Shown piece by piece: positions 1 through 9,600 of a stretch of DNA of 64,000 nt. Both the position numbers and the translations under genes were made by a program. Position 1 is the first letter of the stretch. The number at the start of each line of letters is the position of its first letter. The DNA is from Aphanomyces cochlioides (lineage: Eukaryota > Oomycota > Saprolegniomycetes > Saprolegniales > Verrucalvaceae): contig JAHQRK010000001.1 of the NCBI GenBank assembly GCA_019828595.1, positions 4,340,001 to 4,404,000 on the forward strand, given 5' to 3'. The notes under the pieces were generated by a model. It was not told where the DNA came from and made no database searches. It saw only the letters and a list, made by a program, of their open reading frames with translations.

Positions 1-1
1 G

Positions 2-838
2 ACACTAATTGCAACGAATGTTTGGACTCAGGCCAACAAGCAGCTCGACGCACCGGTTGATAACGACCTTACGCCTCAAATGGTGATTTCAGGTCGACAA
101 GGAGACACCGACGTACCATTCAACTCATGGACAACCAAAGTAATCAAGCGAGTGAGTTTTCACGCTCCCTTGTTGACGCGACCTCATCCCTTGCGTTCCA
201 ACACACGTGAGAATCATACCAAAGTCGCCAATTACCTTTCAACCTTCGTAAAGCCCTTTTCAAGTCTTGTGACGCCGGTCCAAGCAGACCTATGGACAAG
301 AATTCTCTACGATATGATCCCAGTGGGTGATAAGTTCAAGTACAAAGAGGCCACTGACCCGAGTGCACTCCGATGTGGTTATCCCAACTGCTTTGCGCGT
401 GAAACCCGCCAGCACTTGTTCTTGGACTGCCCAGTTACTTGTCGTGTGTGGCTACAGCATCGTGAGGCATGGAGTATATTTGGCGTTCGCTTTACCTGGG
501 ACTGGATTACCAACATCGATGCCTTCCAAGTTGCTCAGCGGTGGCAACGATATCGAAACGTTCTCCATCGTCTTTGGTTTATGCTGGTTTGCAGCATTCT
601 TCATCTCCTATGGACACATCGCAACAAAGTTAAATTTGATACAACCAAGCCACCTTACTTGCCTGGGTTGAACGATGTTGCCTTGACATTTTGGGCGTCC
701 AATGTTCGCCGATGGCTTCGAATGAATCAAGACCCAACAACCTCTCAACAAGCCATGGCGACTCTTGGTTTGCTGAGCCAACGCAGTTCGTACCGGAGAT
801 TCTTGGACAAACATCCAGCCATCTTCAAGTTGACTTGA
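2..838 (+). CDS. C-terminal part of a non-LTR retrotransposon polyprotein (zf-RVT region), 5' end outside window
   Basis: The frame is open from the first bases of the window to a TGA at 836-838, so this is a 5'-truncated view of a longer gene; the first in-frame ATG at 80 is probably internal. A Cys/His cluster (CGYPNCF ... ETRQHLFLDCP) has the form of the zf-RVT zinc-binding domain found after the reverse transcriptase in LINE ORF2 proteins. A Trp-rich helical segment (LHRLWFMLVCSILHLLWTHRNK) follows, also usual for this region. RT and RNase H would lie upstream of base 1. It differs from the LINE at 6.5-16 kb. The family call is good; whether the element is intact cannot be seen. Confidence 0.7.
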   Translation, partial: TLIATNVWTQANKQLDAPVDNDLTPQMVISGRQGDTDVPFNSWTTKVIKRVSFHAPLLTRPHPLRSNTRENHTKVANYLSTFVKPFSSLVTPVQADLWTRILYDMIPVGDKFKYKEATDPSALRCGYPNCFARETRQHLFLDCPVTCRVWLQHREAWSIFGVRFTWDWITNIDAFQVAQRWQRYRNVLHRLWFMLVCSILHLLWTHRNKVKFDTTKPPYLPGLNDVALTFWASNVRRWLRMNQDPTTSQQAMATLGLLSQRSSYRRFLDKHPAIFKLT

Positions 839-2859
839 TGTTGAGTACTGTCCTGGACAAGTCATCTACAAGACAAGTTAGAAACATGTATGACTTGTTG
901 ACAACTTACTTGAAAGTGACTCCAAATTTTGAAGTCAAATGCGGCCAAGTTTGAAAGTCAACTACAAAAAACAAGAAACATCGGCAATTCAAGTGTGAAT
1001 TACGGAATTAAAGTTTTGGGCAGCGCTTCGCATAAAATCAGCGAGCTTTTTTGCGGCGACTTGGAGATTTCAAGCGACCTTCGCGAAATCCAAGTGCCAA
1101 CGGGGGCAAAGTCAAGCAAAAAACCGCCCGTAGCTGCGCTCGTGGGCTGACTTCCACGTTTCTTCACGCTTTTGTTCAACGCCAACATTGCCAACAAACG
1201 CAACGCCAAAATTCGCCGCCATGGCCAACAAACGCAACGCAAAAAAAATCGCTCGATCGCTCGCCAACCTACGCAAACAAGTCATCAAAGCAACAAGAGC
1301 CCAACCGCCTTTTTCGAAAAAGTCTTCACTTGGACGCTACCCCCGGGGGCTCCATCAAAGGAGTTCAGGAAAAAGGGACACCCAGATCGAAAGGCCAAAG
1401 GCCACATCAAAGGCACAAGTGCCACAAAAGGGACAACCAAGAGACAACCCAAGAGCCAAAACCAAAGCACTCGACTCATATCCACGGACACGGACTGACC
1501 AGGTCCTTCGCCCCGCGTCATTGCATGAAGGGGGTCAGCCAACAAGCACCTTCGCGGAACGGTCCGTCTCAACAAGCCAAGGCTGGCAAAGTCTTCGCGC
1601 TTCTTCCTTGAACGCCTTGGACGCCGTCTTCACCAAGAGAAAGCCGAATCAAAACGCGAGTCGAAAGACTTGTGAGGCCCCGCGTCCCGACACCATCGAA
1701 GCAACGGAGATTTGACTCGTCGCGTTTCGCTCCAGCCGCTCCTGGGTCTTGAACGCCTTGCTTGAACGCCTTCCTTGAGCCAATCGCCTTCGTCAACCAA
1801 CGCGTGTAGCAGCGCACCCAACGCGTTTCGCACCCACGGACAACAATCGCGGCAACATCCGGCAGCGGCACGACGACAAAGCAGCGGCAAGGGCACGACA
1901 ACACAGCAGCAGCAGCAACGACAGAAGCATCACGGCACCACAGCGACAACGGCGACAGCTCGCAGCGGGAACGACGACAAACGCAGCAGGACGCAGACAC
2001 AGCACAGCACGCAGACACGACACAGCAAGCGGCAACGAAGACAGCACAACCACAGCAAGGCCACAGCAGACACGGACAACAACGGCAGCCACGGCACGAC
2101 AACAGAGGGACAGCAGCACGGCAGCGAGGAAATCGAAAAATGACTCCAAACCAAACTTCAAATCCCCAAGGAAGTTCTCTGCCACTCAAAATTTTCAAGT
2201 CCGACAAGAAAAAATCCAGTGAAACTTCTCAACCAAGACATACAAAGACCAAGATACGATCGTCGACTCAACAACATGCGACATCAAGGCACCCATGACG
2301 ACTGCACAATCGACGGTGACACGCCAACAATCAACGACGATGTCACACTGCGACAAGAAAAATCCAGTGGAAGATTAGTTCACACATCATCTGGTGCCCA
2401 TGGCCCCGTACAAGATTAGTCAAAGACAACATGTGGACGTTCTGAAGCCAGTCCAAGATTACTCCACACCCATCTGACGTCGAAGACAAGACAAGTCTGT
2501 CCCATGTCCACATCACCCAAGACCATCCATGTTGTTACACGACATGAAGGCCACGATCGACAGCACATGCGACGTGTCAAGATGCCAACTTTTACCTGTA
2601 TCAACTGATACAACAAAAATCAAGTTTCAAGAGGTAAAACTACATGCGCTCAAATCTCACAAACACCAATATTATTCACTCAAGAGTGATTAATGACGGT
2701 CATTATTATTTAGCGTATAATTAAATTTAATATACGCGATTGTACACTAAGCTACAGAAGTAGTCAAATGTAAAGGTGTATACAAGGACATGATTGGTAA
2801 AACAATTTCAACTGTCATTTCAACGGTCTTCCAACTTTCCGATTTGTCGCGTATTGACC
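839..2859. other. Non-coding, low-complexity stretch downstream of the LINE fragment
   Basis: No convincing gene was found. The open frames here are rich in Gln, Lys, Thr and Asn in every frame, as expected from biased composition. The plus strand is dominated by CAA/ACA/CGC words, with repeated phrases such as CCAACAAACGCAACGC near 1190 and 1228. A motif GACAAGAAAAA(A)TCCAGTG occurs near 2204 and 2351. The segment may be the 3' untranslated part of the LINE plus unrelated satellite-like DNA. From about 2640 the sequence becomes AT-rich and may hold the promoter of the next gene. Confidence 0.4.
1855..2115. repeat. T-depleted A/C/G low-complexity tract
   Basis: About 260 bases of the plus strand contain very few T residues and consist of irregular CAGCA, ACGACA, GGCAGC and CACGAC words, including a short CAG run near 1905. 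It is not a clean tandem repeat. It could encode a Gln/Thr/Arg-rich peptide, but no domain is visible. Confidence 0.55.
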
Positions 2860-3798
2860 ATGGCCAACATGTCGATGCAGTTCCTGTGCAACATGACGTT
2901 CACACCGATCATAGCTGGAGCGGCACCAGCGGCCGCTGCGCAGGCGAACAACAACATGGAAACAGCGACTCAGCGACGTCGCAGACAACGAGCGGCATCA
3001 GTACAGCGCCGCTTTGAAGCATATGAAGACCGTCTCAACCGTCGATCTTATGACCGCAATGACGAGCCAACAGGGTACAACAACAGACCTTATTACAACG
3101 ACCGCCGCAACGCTGACTACTTCTACCATGGCCGTGGTCGCGGCGGTCGAGGCGGCAGCCGTCGCCGGTTTCAATCGCGTCCAAACGACCGCGGCCGCCG
3201 CCAATACTCACCCGCTCGTCGTAACAACCGCGACCCCCGGTCACCTCAACATGGGTGCGGTGAATTGGCACCTCAAACAGCCGGTGGTCGAGATGCAATT
3301 CTCAACGGTGGGTGGCTCGTGCCAATCGTTCCTGAAGCCCGACGAACCGTTGACGTGGCAGCTCCGATTGATGTCTCGCAAAATGTTGCCGCACAAGCGC
3401 CGCCAGAAAACCTTGATGTTGCACCGCCCGTATCAGTCGAAGTCATTGATCTTGTTTCGCCGGAAGCTGTTGCCGTCGCTGAACCGATTGAAGCCTTGGA
3501 ACCTGTTGATGCGCAAGCGCCGCTTGAAGTTCAAGAAGCTACTGGAGCGCAAGAGCCGCTCGAAGTACCCGAAACCGATGTTGCCCAAGCGCAGTTTGAA
3601 GCCTTGGAAGCTGCCGATGCACAAGCGACAGCAGAAGTCCCAGAAGTTGGTGCGCAAGCGCCGCTCGAAGTCCCGGAAGTTGTTGATGTGACTGCCCAGG
3701 AAGTTGCCGATGAGCAAGCGACCGCCAATGTTGATACTACTGCTGGCGATGATGATCATGCAGCTGCGCCGCTCGATGCCGCTGGTCCTACACAGTAA
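2860..3798 (+). CDS. RGG/Arg-rich protein with degenerate Glu-Ala-Pro-Val repeats, function unknown
   Basis: The chosen ATG at 2860 has a strong context (ACCATGG) and gives 312 residues; the frame is open upstream to 2794. The N-terminal 40 residues are mildly hydrophobic. Residues about 45-150 are Arg/Gly/Tyr-rich with GRGRGGRGG and many DRR/NRR words, as in RNA-binding RGG proteins. The C-terminal half (about 190-310) is acidic and built from a degenerate unit of about 14 residues around AQAPLEVPE. There is no protease, RT or zinc knuckle, so this is not clearly a gag. It could be a host RNA-binding or low-complexity protein, or an element-encoded one. The reading frame is intact; the function is not recognised. 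Confidence 0.5.
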   Translation: MANMSMQFLCNMTFTPIIAGAAPAAAAQANNNMETATQRRRRQRAASVQRRFEAYEDRLNRRSYDRNDEPTGYNNRPYYNDRRNADYFYHGRGRGGRGGSRRRFQSRPNDRGRRQYSPARRNNRDPRSPQHGCGELAPQTAGGRDAILNGGWLVPIVPEARRTVDVAAPIDVSQNVAAQAPPENLDVAPPVSVEVIDLVSPEAVAVAEPIEALEPVDAQAPLEVQEATGAQEPLEVPETDVAQAQFEALEAADAQATAEVPEVGAQAPLEVPEVVDVTAQEVADEQATANVDTTAGDDDHAAAPLDAAGPTQ

Positions 3799-4655
3799 AG
3801 ATAAGTTCATCGCATGATGTGGCGTGTTGTGGATTTGAATTCAACGGTAATTCTCAAGAAAAAGTTGAAGTGAGTACACCAGTCTTATCTACGATTGGCT
3901 AGAATTTATTGTTACTACAATGCGAATCGCACAACAGTGGGTGATTTTTATTTAAATTACTTGTTGAAGTTCAAAATGACGGTTTTTGATTGGACAAATT
4001 ACTAAGGATTTGTCCTACAGTTTGTGTCTTTGATTGGCTTAGCCGCCAACCTGCGAATCGCAGGGCGGCCCACACGAGAGGGTTAATATCTTTGTATTGG
4101 GTAAAATTAGGTCATCATATCTTTTTCGAAATATAAATTCCATTTTCCCAAAAATTATATTTATGCATTCGATTTTAATTATATTGATTTTTGTATGTCA
4201 TAATTTTATTTTTCAATTTTCACAAAATACATGGCAAATCGTATTTCGGTCAAGATACGATGGACAGAGTCAATCAAAGCATGAAGAAATAGTGAATCTG
4301 AGTGAGCTGGCAAGATTGACTCCAAAGAGGGCATAAGGCTCATTGCAGAGTCAATCTACTACTTAGAGAGTAACTACAAGGAGAAGCATTTATATCTACA
4401 TTCTTGGGAGGAAGCACGTGTGGAAAAGTGCTCCAATTTTTTATATAATCACTCAACGTTCATGAATTATTGACCCAGGCGTGAACCTTGAAGAGCGACG
4501 ATGATTTACATTTTGTACTTCGAAGTATTAAGTGATTCTAGGAGCCACAGAAGTCCCGGAATTTCCACACCAGCTACACTACGATGATAAAAAGCATGTG
4601 AGGGAAATGCGGATATGATCCATCGAGAAAGACGAAATAATGTCTCTAGATATAC
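3799..4655. other. Intergenic stretch, no gene recognised
   Basis: Bases 3799-4080 are the 3' flank of the RGG-rich gene and contain short repeats of TGCGAATCGCA (near 3919 and 4050). Bases 4100-4655 are AT-rich and hold only one short open frame (4097-4336) with a hydrophobic start and no recognisable domain. Confidence 0.4.
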
Positions 4656-4665
4656 AAGTCTTAGG
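4656..4665. repeat. Target-site duplication of the MULE, left copy (AAGTCTTAGG)
   Basis: Identical to 18177-18186, directly outside the inverted terminal repeats. Confidence 0.88.
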
Positions 4666-4740
4666 GAGGAATTCCCCGGCAGCGGGTGTTGGACACCCGC
4701 TTTGACCAAAAAAACACCCGCTCTCGGGGATTCCGGATAG
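4666..4740 (+). repeat. MULE left terminal inverted repeat with internal hairpin
   Basis: This end matches the reverse complement of 18124-18176. The arm contains AGCGGGTGT-TGG-ACACCCGCT, a perfect 9-bp stem, enclosed by CCCCGG/CTCGGGG, so each end can fold on itself. Compared with the right end it carries 21 extra bases (TTGACCAAAAAAACACCCGCT type) that repeat the ACACCCGCT half-stem. Confidence 0.85.
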
Positions 4741-4777
4741 TTTACAAAACGGACAATGAAAATCAACAGCAATTGTC

Positions 4778-4920
4778 AAAGATGAGGCAGTTGGAATGGC
4801 ACATCTTTTAAGCATTTCTAATTGGCTAAAATACAACCATATCAAAATATAAGCCAACCGAGATTGAAAAAGATGAGGCAGTTGGACACCACTCATTTTG
4901 AGCACTTATAATTGGCTGTA
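4778..4920. repeat. Subterminal direct repeat pair in the MULE
   Basis: Two related segments of about 50 bases (4778-4835 and 4867-4920) share AAAGATGAGGCAGTTGGA and end in AATTGGCT. They lie just inside the left end, where MULE transposases may bind. Confidence 0.5.
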
Positions 4921-4970
4921 AAGCATAACATACCAGGATTGGCTATAATTCAACATTATTTACACCAACA

Positions 4971-5519
4971 ATGCTATTATACAGTTTTGTTCTGATGTCG
5001 AGCGTGACGGAGAATCATAAGCGTCGATGGTGGTGCCGTGTTGCTGGATGCGTTCACACGGGTCCCTTTTCGAACAACCAATTCCCAAATCATGGCATGA
5101 AGATACACCCGGAAGTTCGTTGGTTCTACGGCGGTCGCGAAGTGTATGGCGACTTGGTCGATGAGGGCAATCCAGACGCCCCACCTCGTCGTCAACGCAA
5201 ATCTGTCGCTACAAGCAGCCCAGCTGTGACCATCACCATGACGGACGAAGAGAAGGCCATCCCCGACCAAGTAGAGCGCGAACATGCTCTTGCGGAAACG
5301 AGCGTTCGACTTGGTCTTGTGTTGTGCCATCGATTGGGTATTGACACTGTTGTAACTGTTGGAAACATCTTACACGATGTTCTGGACCAACGTCGCCGCA
5401 ACGCCACTGAAGCTTCAGTTGCGGAAGAAGAACATTCGACTGAACTACCTGTTCCTGCCCGACGAAGCGAGAGAACGTCCGTTCCAGCGCGTAAAAAAGG
5501 GAAAGCTCGTAAGTGCTAG
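4971..5519 (+). CDS. MULE-borne ORF with a C2H2-like zinc-finger pattern
   Basis: An open frame of 182 residues on the strand opposite the transposase, inside the element. Near the N-terminus C22-x4-C27-x13-H41-x4-H46 fits a C2H2 zinc finger and is preceded by basic and Trp residues (HKRRWWC). The middle is Pro/Arg-rich, and the C-terminus is basic (SERTSVPARKKGKARKC), consistent with nuclear entry. It could be an accessory protein in the way MuDR carries mudrB, or a captured host gene; no family was recognised. An alternative start is Met9 (4995). Confidence 0.5.
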   Translation: MLLYSFVLMSSVTENHKRRWWCRVAGCVHTGPFSNNQFPNHGMKIHPEVRWFYGGREVYGDLVDEGNPDAPPRRQRKSVATSSPAVTITMTDEEKAIPDQVEREHALAETSVRLGLVLCHRLGIDTVVTVGNILHDVLDQRRRNATEASVAEEEHSTELPVPARRSERTSVPARKKGKARKC

Positions 5520-6096
5520 AGTCTTTTATAACTGGATTAATGAACATTTTCCTCTTTGATTCTTTGACGACTGTGTATTTTCTTAGATATCTCACAGTAG
5601 ATATCATTTACTATGCTTGTATACCAGTACAAACTTTATATACTAGTAATGTATGTTTATGGCAGGTATAATATTAAATCTAACAGTTCACAACATGATA
5701 GAATGGTATCACCGTGATCTAATGGTATATAATGAAGTAAATGTTATTCATGGTGATGTACTGTTATTCAACATATGTAATGTTACATCACGTATATCAC
5801 CTTATGTAATAGTACGTAAGGGATGCGTTAGTACATATTAATAGTTGATAATATTTATGTGGGGTATACTGAGATGTAATGCAATAGTATATTATATATA
5901 ACATTTAATGTTACTCCATACTTTTCACAATTTTAATGTAAACGAATGTGATATACCGTTATTAAACATGATTGTTGATTACATATATTACCATGAGGTT
6001 AATTTACTATTTAGAACGTTAGAGTATGCCATTGAATTATCTCAAACGACACTTTATGTATTATGCAGAAGATGCAGTTATGGGAACTAACATTGT
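5520..6096. other. AT-rich MULE interior, no gene recognised
   Basis: Strongly AT-rich between the zinc-finger ORF and the 3' end of the transposase, with several short TATGTAATG-like words. The open frames are short and hydrophobic, without a recognisable pattern. Confidence 0.4.
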
Positions 6097-6519
6097 TCAC
6101 ATTCCTTTGGATCTTTTCCTTCTCTTTGGCTTTGGGCCTGGCTTAGTCGAGGATTTTGACGGATCACAAGTCACAGGGGCCAATGACTGGGTATTCCGTA
6201 GCAAATTTTGTGGTGTAGCGGGGTTAAATGGCCACTGTAAATAGCCCTGAACGATGCAATGGAATATTTCTCGTCGTACAAAGTGAAAGGATCCATGCCT
6301 ATTGAATTCAGACATGCCACATCATGAATACATGGTCTCTTTCTGTCAAACCACAAGCGGCATTGGCAAGTGTTAGCGTCCAGGTCAACAAGGCGCCAAA
6401 GGTGCTGATTTGTCGTCTCAGGGTCGTAATACATGGTCAAGAACGTTTTGCCAGGATTAACTACTTCAATCTAAAATACGGTAACACTATCATATCAGAC
6501 GAGCATACTGCAATCTTTT
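6097..6519 (-). pseudogene. MULE transposase C-terminus with SWIM zinc finger
   Basis: Left of the LINE, the transposase resumes with the end of the interrupted exon, then TCQCRLWFDRKRPCIHDVACL, a SWIM zinc finger (C-x-C ... C-x-H) characteristic of MULE transposases. The frame from 6440 stops at 6171, but the adjacent frame continues with a Pro/Lys/Arg-rich tail (TKPGPKPKRRKRSKGM) that looks like the nuclear-localising end of the protein, so a 1-base frameshift near 6190 is likely. Confidence 0.7.
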
Positions 6520-6535
6520 TTGATTTCGTGTTCAT
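6520..6535. repeat. LINE target-site duplication, 3'-end copy
   Basis: TTGATTTCGTGTTCAT, identical to 16039-16054. Confidence 0.92.
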
Positions 6536-6691
6536 TTTGTTATTTGTTATTACGCAGTTAAGTTACACTCTCTCGGCGGGCGCAAAGCAGCCACAGGCCG
6601 CGTATTAGGGCTAACCTAGCGGAGGTAACATATATACAATGGAAGGAATTTGCCGGCGGATGCTGGCAGGGCGGGGGCACCGCTGGGGCTA

Positions 6692-9600
6692 TTAGCCCGG
6701 GGTAGAGGAATCAGGGGGCTTCCTCGGGGGTCGTCGCCGATTGCGGCGTGCAGGCAACGATGTGGCCTGGGAGGTCTCAAGGTTGAGCATCATGGAGAGG
6801 TGATTGTGCCAGTGGTTGGCAGAGCGAGCGACAGTTGTCTTGCGTTTGGCCAAGCGAGCCTCATGGCCCACTGGAAGTGCATCATGTGCTCGGCGCTTAT
6901 CACGTATCGTACGGTTTGCAAGTAGCATGGCCGCCTGATCACCCTGTTGTCGGATAATCCGAATTGTGCGCTCGCAAGTGGCAAGCCAGTGTGTGCGCAG
7001 AGTGGACCACGTAGTCCGCAACCACTGTTGGTGAAATTGGGCGGGTCGCATTGGGGAAAGTGCCTTCGCCCAGAGCGCTGTCTGTAGGGTTGCCGTAGGG
7101 AATGTTTGCCAGCCTAATGGGGCATTGTAGATAGTTGGAAATTGTTCTCGGAGAAATTCTCGTGTGCGCATAGCGTATGGGTCGTTGGTGTTAGCCAGAG
7201 ATGTAGACCAGTGAATCTGAGGAATCCAAAGAGCCGGTAGCGGGGGGGGGGGCTTGTGGTCCGGGATGGGAGTGCAACCAGTGTGTGTTGCCCTGTGAGC
7301 GTAAGACGCTGTACCATTAGGTCTTCTTCAGAGGTGATAGTTCCAATGTGGATGGCGTGTGTATTCATGCGGTATAGCGATTTCCACTGGGGTAGGGAGT
7401 CTTGGACAATTGTGGCCTGGTGACGCATGGCAATAGTGCCAGAGAGAATTGTGACATGCCATTTTGCGCGGTGGCGAATACCAAACCGGTGCCCTGGTGA
7501 TTGATCGAAGACGACAAGTACATAGGTGTATGGGGTCGCATTGGTACGTGCGTGATATACTTCTTGGCCTAGTTGAGACCACCATATTGGTGGGTATGGC
7601 TGGTATGTGGCATCAATCCACCAGGCTGAGTGTTGTGGCGGGAGTATGGGAATGAGAGTGGTCTGTTGTCCAAGCGGACCTGCGAATCGGGCTCCGTTGG
7701 GACCACCCATCCATTGTGGAAGAAGAATATCGCGTGGTGCGAGGGTGGGGAAAGACGCGAGCGTCATTTGGTAAATCCATCGGGGGATAAGAAAGCCATA
7801 AGGCCGACGAGTGGGAATCGAAATCTCCCACTGGAGGAGTTGTGCGATGATAGGGGCGATGTTGTCAGGCTGAAGGGGGCCGATAATCCGCTGGATAAGG
7901 AGTGCAAGGACCCACCGATTAGGTGCAAGAGCTATCATAGTTAGGGGTCCTTGGTGAGGTGTGGAGGTGTTCTGTGTTGAAGCACGTTGCCAGGCAGCTC
8001 GGAGAGGAAAGTGAGTCTGGGACGCAGCCACAAGCTGGCATTGGAGGGGAAGGTAGATTTCTTGATCGGGCATCCAATGGGGGGAGAGCTGTTTGGCTAA
8101 TTCTAAGTGGAGGTGATTGGCGAGGTGGGATGCTGCTGTGCAAATGGGAGTAGTAAGACCGAAGCGGTGTTCCTGGGAGTCATACGCATCCAGTGAGCAG
8201 CAGCGACATGCAGGGGACCAGTCATGGTGAATGCGGTGTTTCCGCGCATTTGTATGCAGGGTATACGTTGTCGCTTTCCAGAAGAAGCGCGTTTCCAGCG
8301 CTGACCATCTGCAGAGCTTGGGTGTTGATGTCCGGTCATCGACCATGGTATGACGGGCCGGATGGCCTGAGAGAGCTGGGCGCGCAGCCCAGGAGCGTTG
8401 TTGTTGGATGCAGTTAAGCCAGCGGCCAGTATTGCCAAATACAGGTTTGCCATTGTGGTCGCGTAGTTCCCACGCATCGCGTTGGAGGAGTGATGTGTAC
8501 GACATGGGCAGGGTCGCTGTATGGGCCGTAGCAGCTAGAGCGTCAGCTCGTGCTAGTGCTAGCCATTGCTGGCTGAGTGTTGAGTCATCCGTGTCGGTGT
8601 GTTCCTGATGGGAGCGTACCCAGAGACCTCGGAAGGACCCCTCTGGGGATAGAAGGCGCATAAACGAGCGAAGTTCCACACGATGGGGATCGCGGTATTT
8701 AGGCGTGAGTGCCTTCCGTTTGAGATCTCGGGCTTTCAGGACGAGACCAATGGCCGCTTGGTTGTCGCAGATTTGCGCGTTATGATCACCGGTGATATGG
8801 AGACCATAGAGCAGGCCGTGCGCCTCGCATCTCGTCGATGTTAGGTCGAGTGGAGTGACGTCTAAGCGTCCCTGAGTGGACATACTGTGTGAGGGGTCTC
8901 GGGGGGAAGGCAGAATCACACACCAGCTGCCACTGGCTGTCGTCGTGCCTGCATGAAGTACGCTACCGTCCCCGACGGCTTGAGGGATTGGGTCAGTCGG
9001 GTGCGTAGCACAGGGAAATGGTGGCGGAAGGTCAGCGGAGGGTATCGCCGGCTGATCTGCGCAGCGGACACATTCGGGATGGTGATGGTGTTGGCAGATT
9101 GTACATGGGTCGGTTGCAAGATGTTGGAGACAACCCGTGCATCTATGGATGAGGTTCGGTGGTTGGCCAGTGGCACGATATGTTGCCTCATAGGTAAGGT
9201 CTTGTTCCCAGGTGGTAGCAATGCAGCTACGGTCATTTTGGCCAGTGTACGTGCGACGTGTGCCAGGATCCGTCCAGGTGATATCCGTCCAAACCAGGAA
9301 TTTTTCCTTTCCAGGGGTAGAGGTCGTAAGAGTATTGCCGGCGGCAGGAAAGCAACGGGAGAGTGGCGTGAGACGCGTGGAGCGGCGGAGGTCACGGTTG
9401 CCTGGCGCATACCAGATTCCACTGCCTTTGCGCTGTTCATACCAATAGGTGACCGCTATTTCCGTACCCGTTGGCGCTATGCGCGTTTGGAGGGAGTCAC
9501 GGCGTCCGATTTGGTAACTGAGCATGTCCGGATGATCCGGGCTGGTCAGGAGAATCGGAATAATGAGGAGAGACCCTAGTGGGATGTGGATAGTATGGAT

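Noticed and set aside
1569..2207. Cys-rich 212-residue frame on the minus strand
   Set aside because: The Cys/Ala/Val pattern comes from the T-poor low-complexity tract read backwards; every frame there is long.
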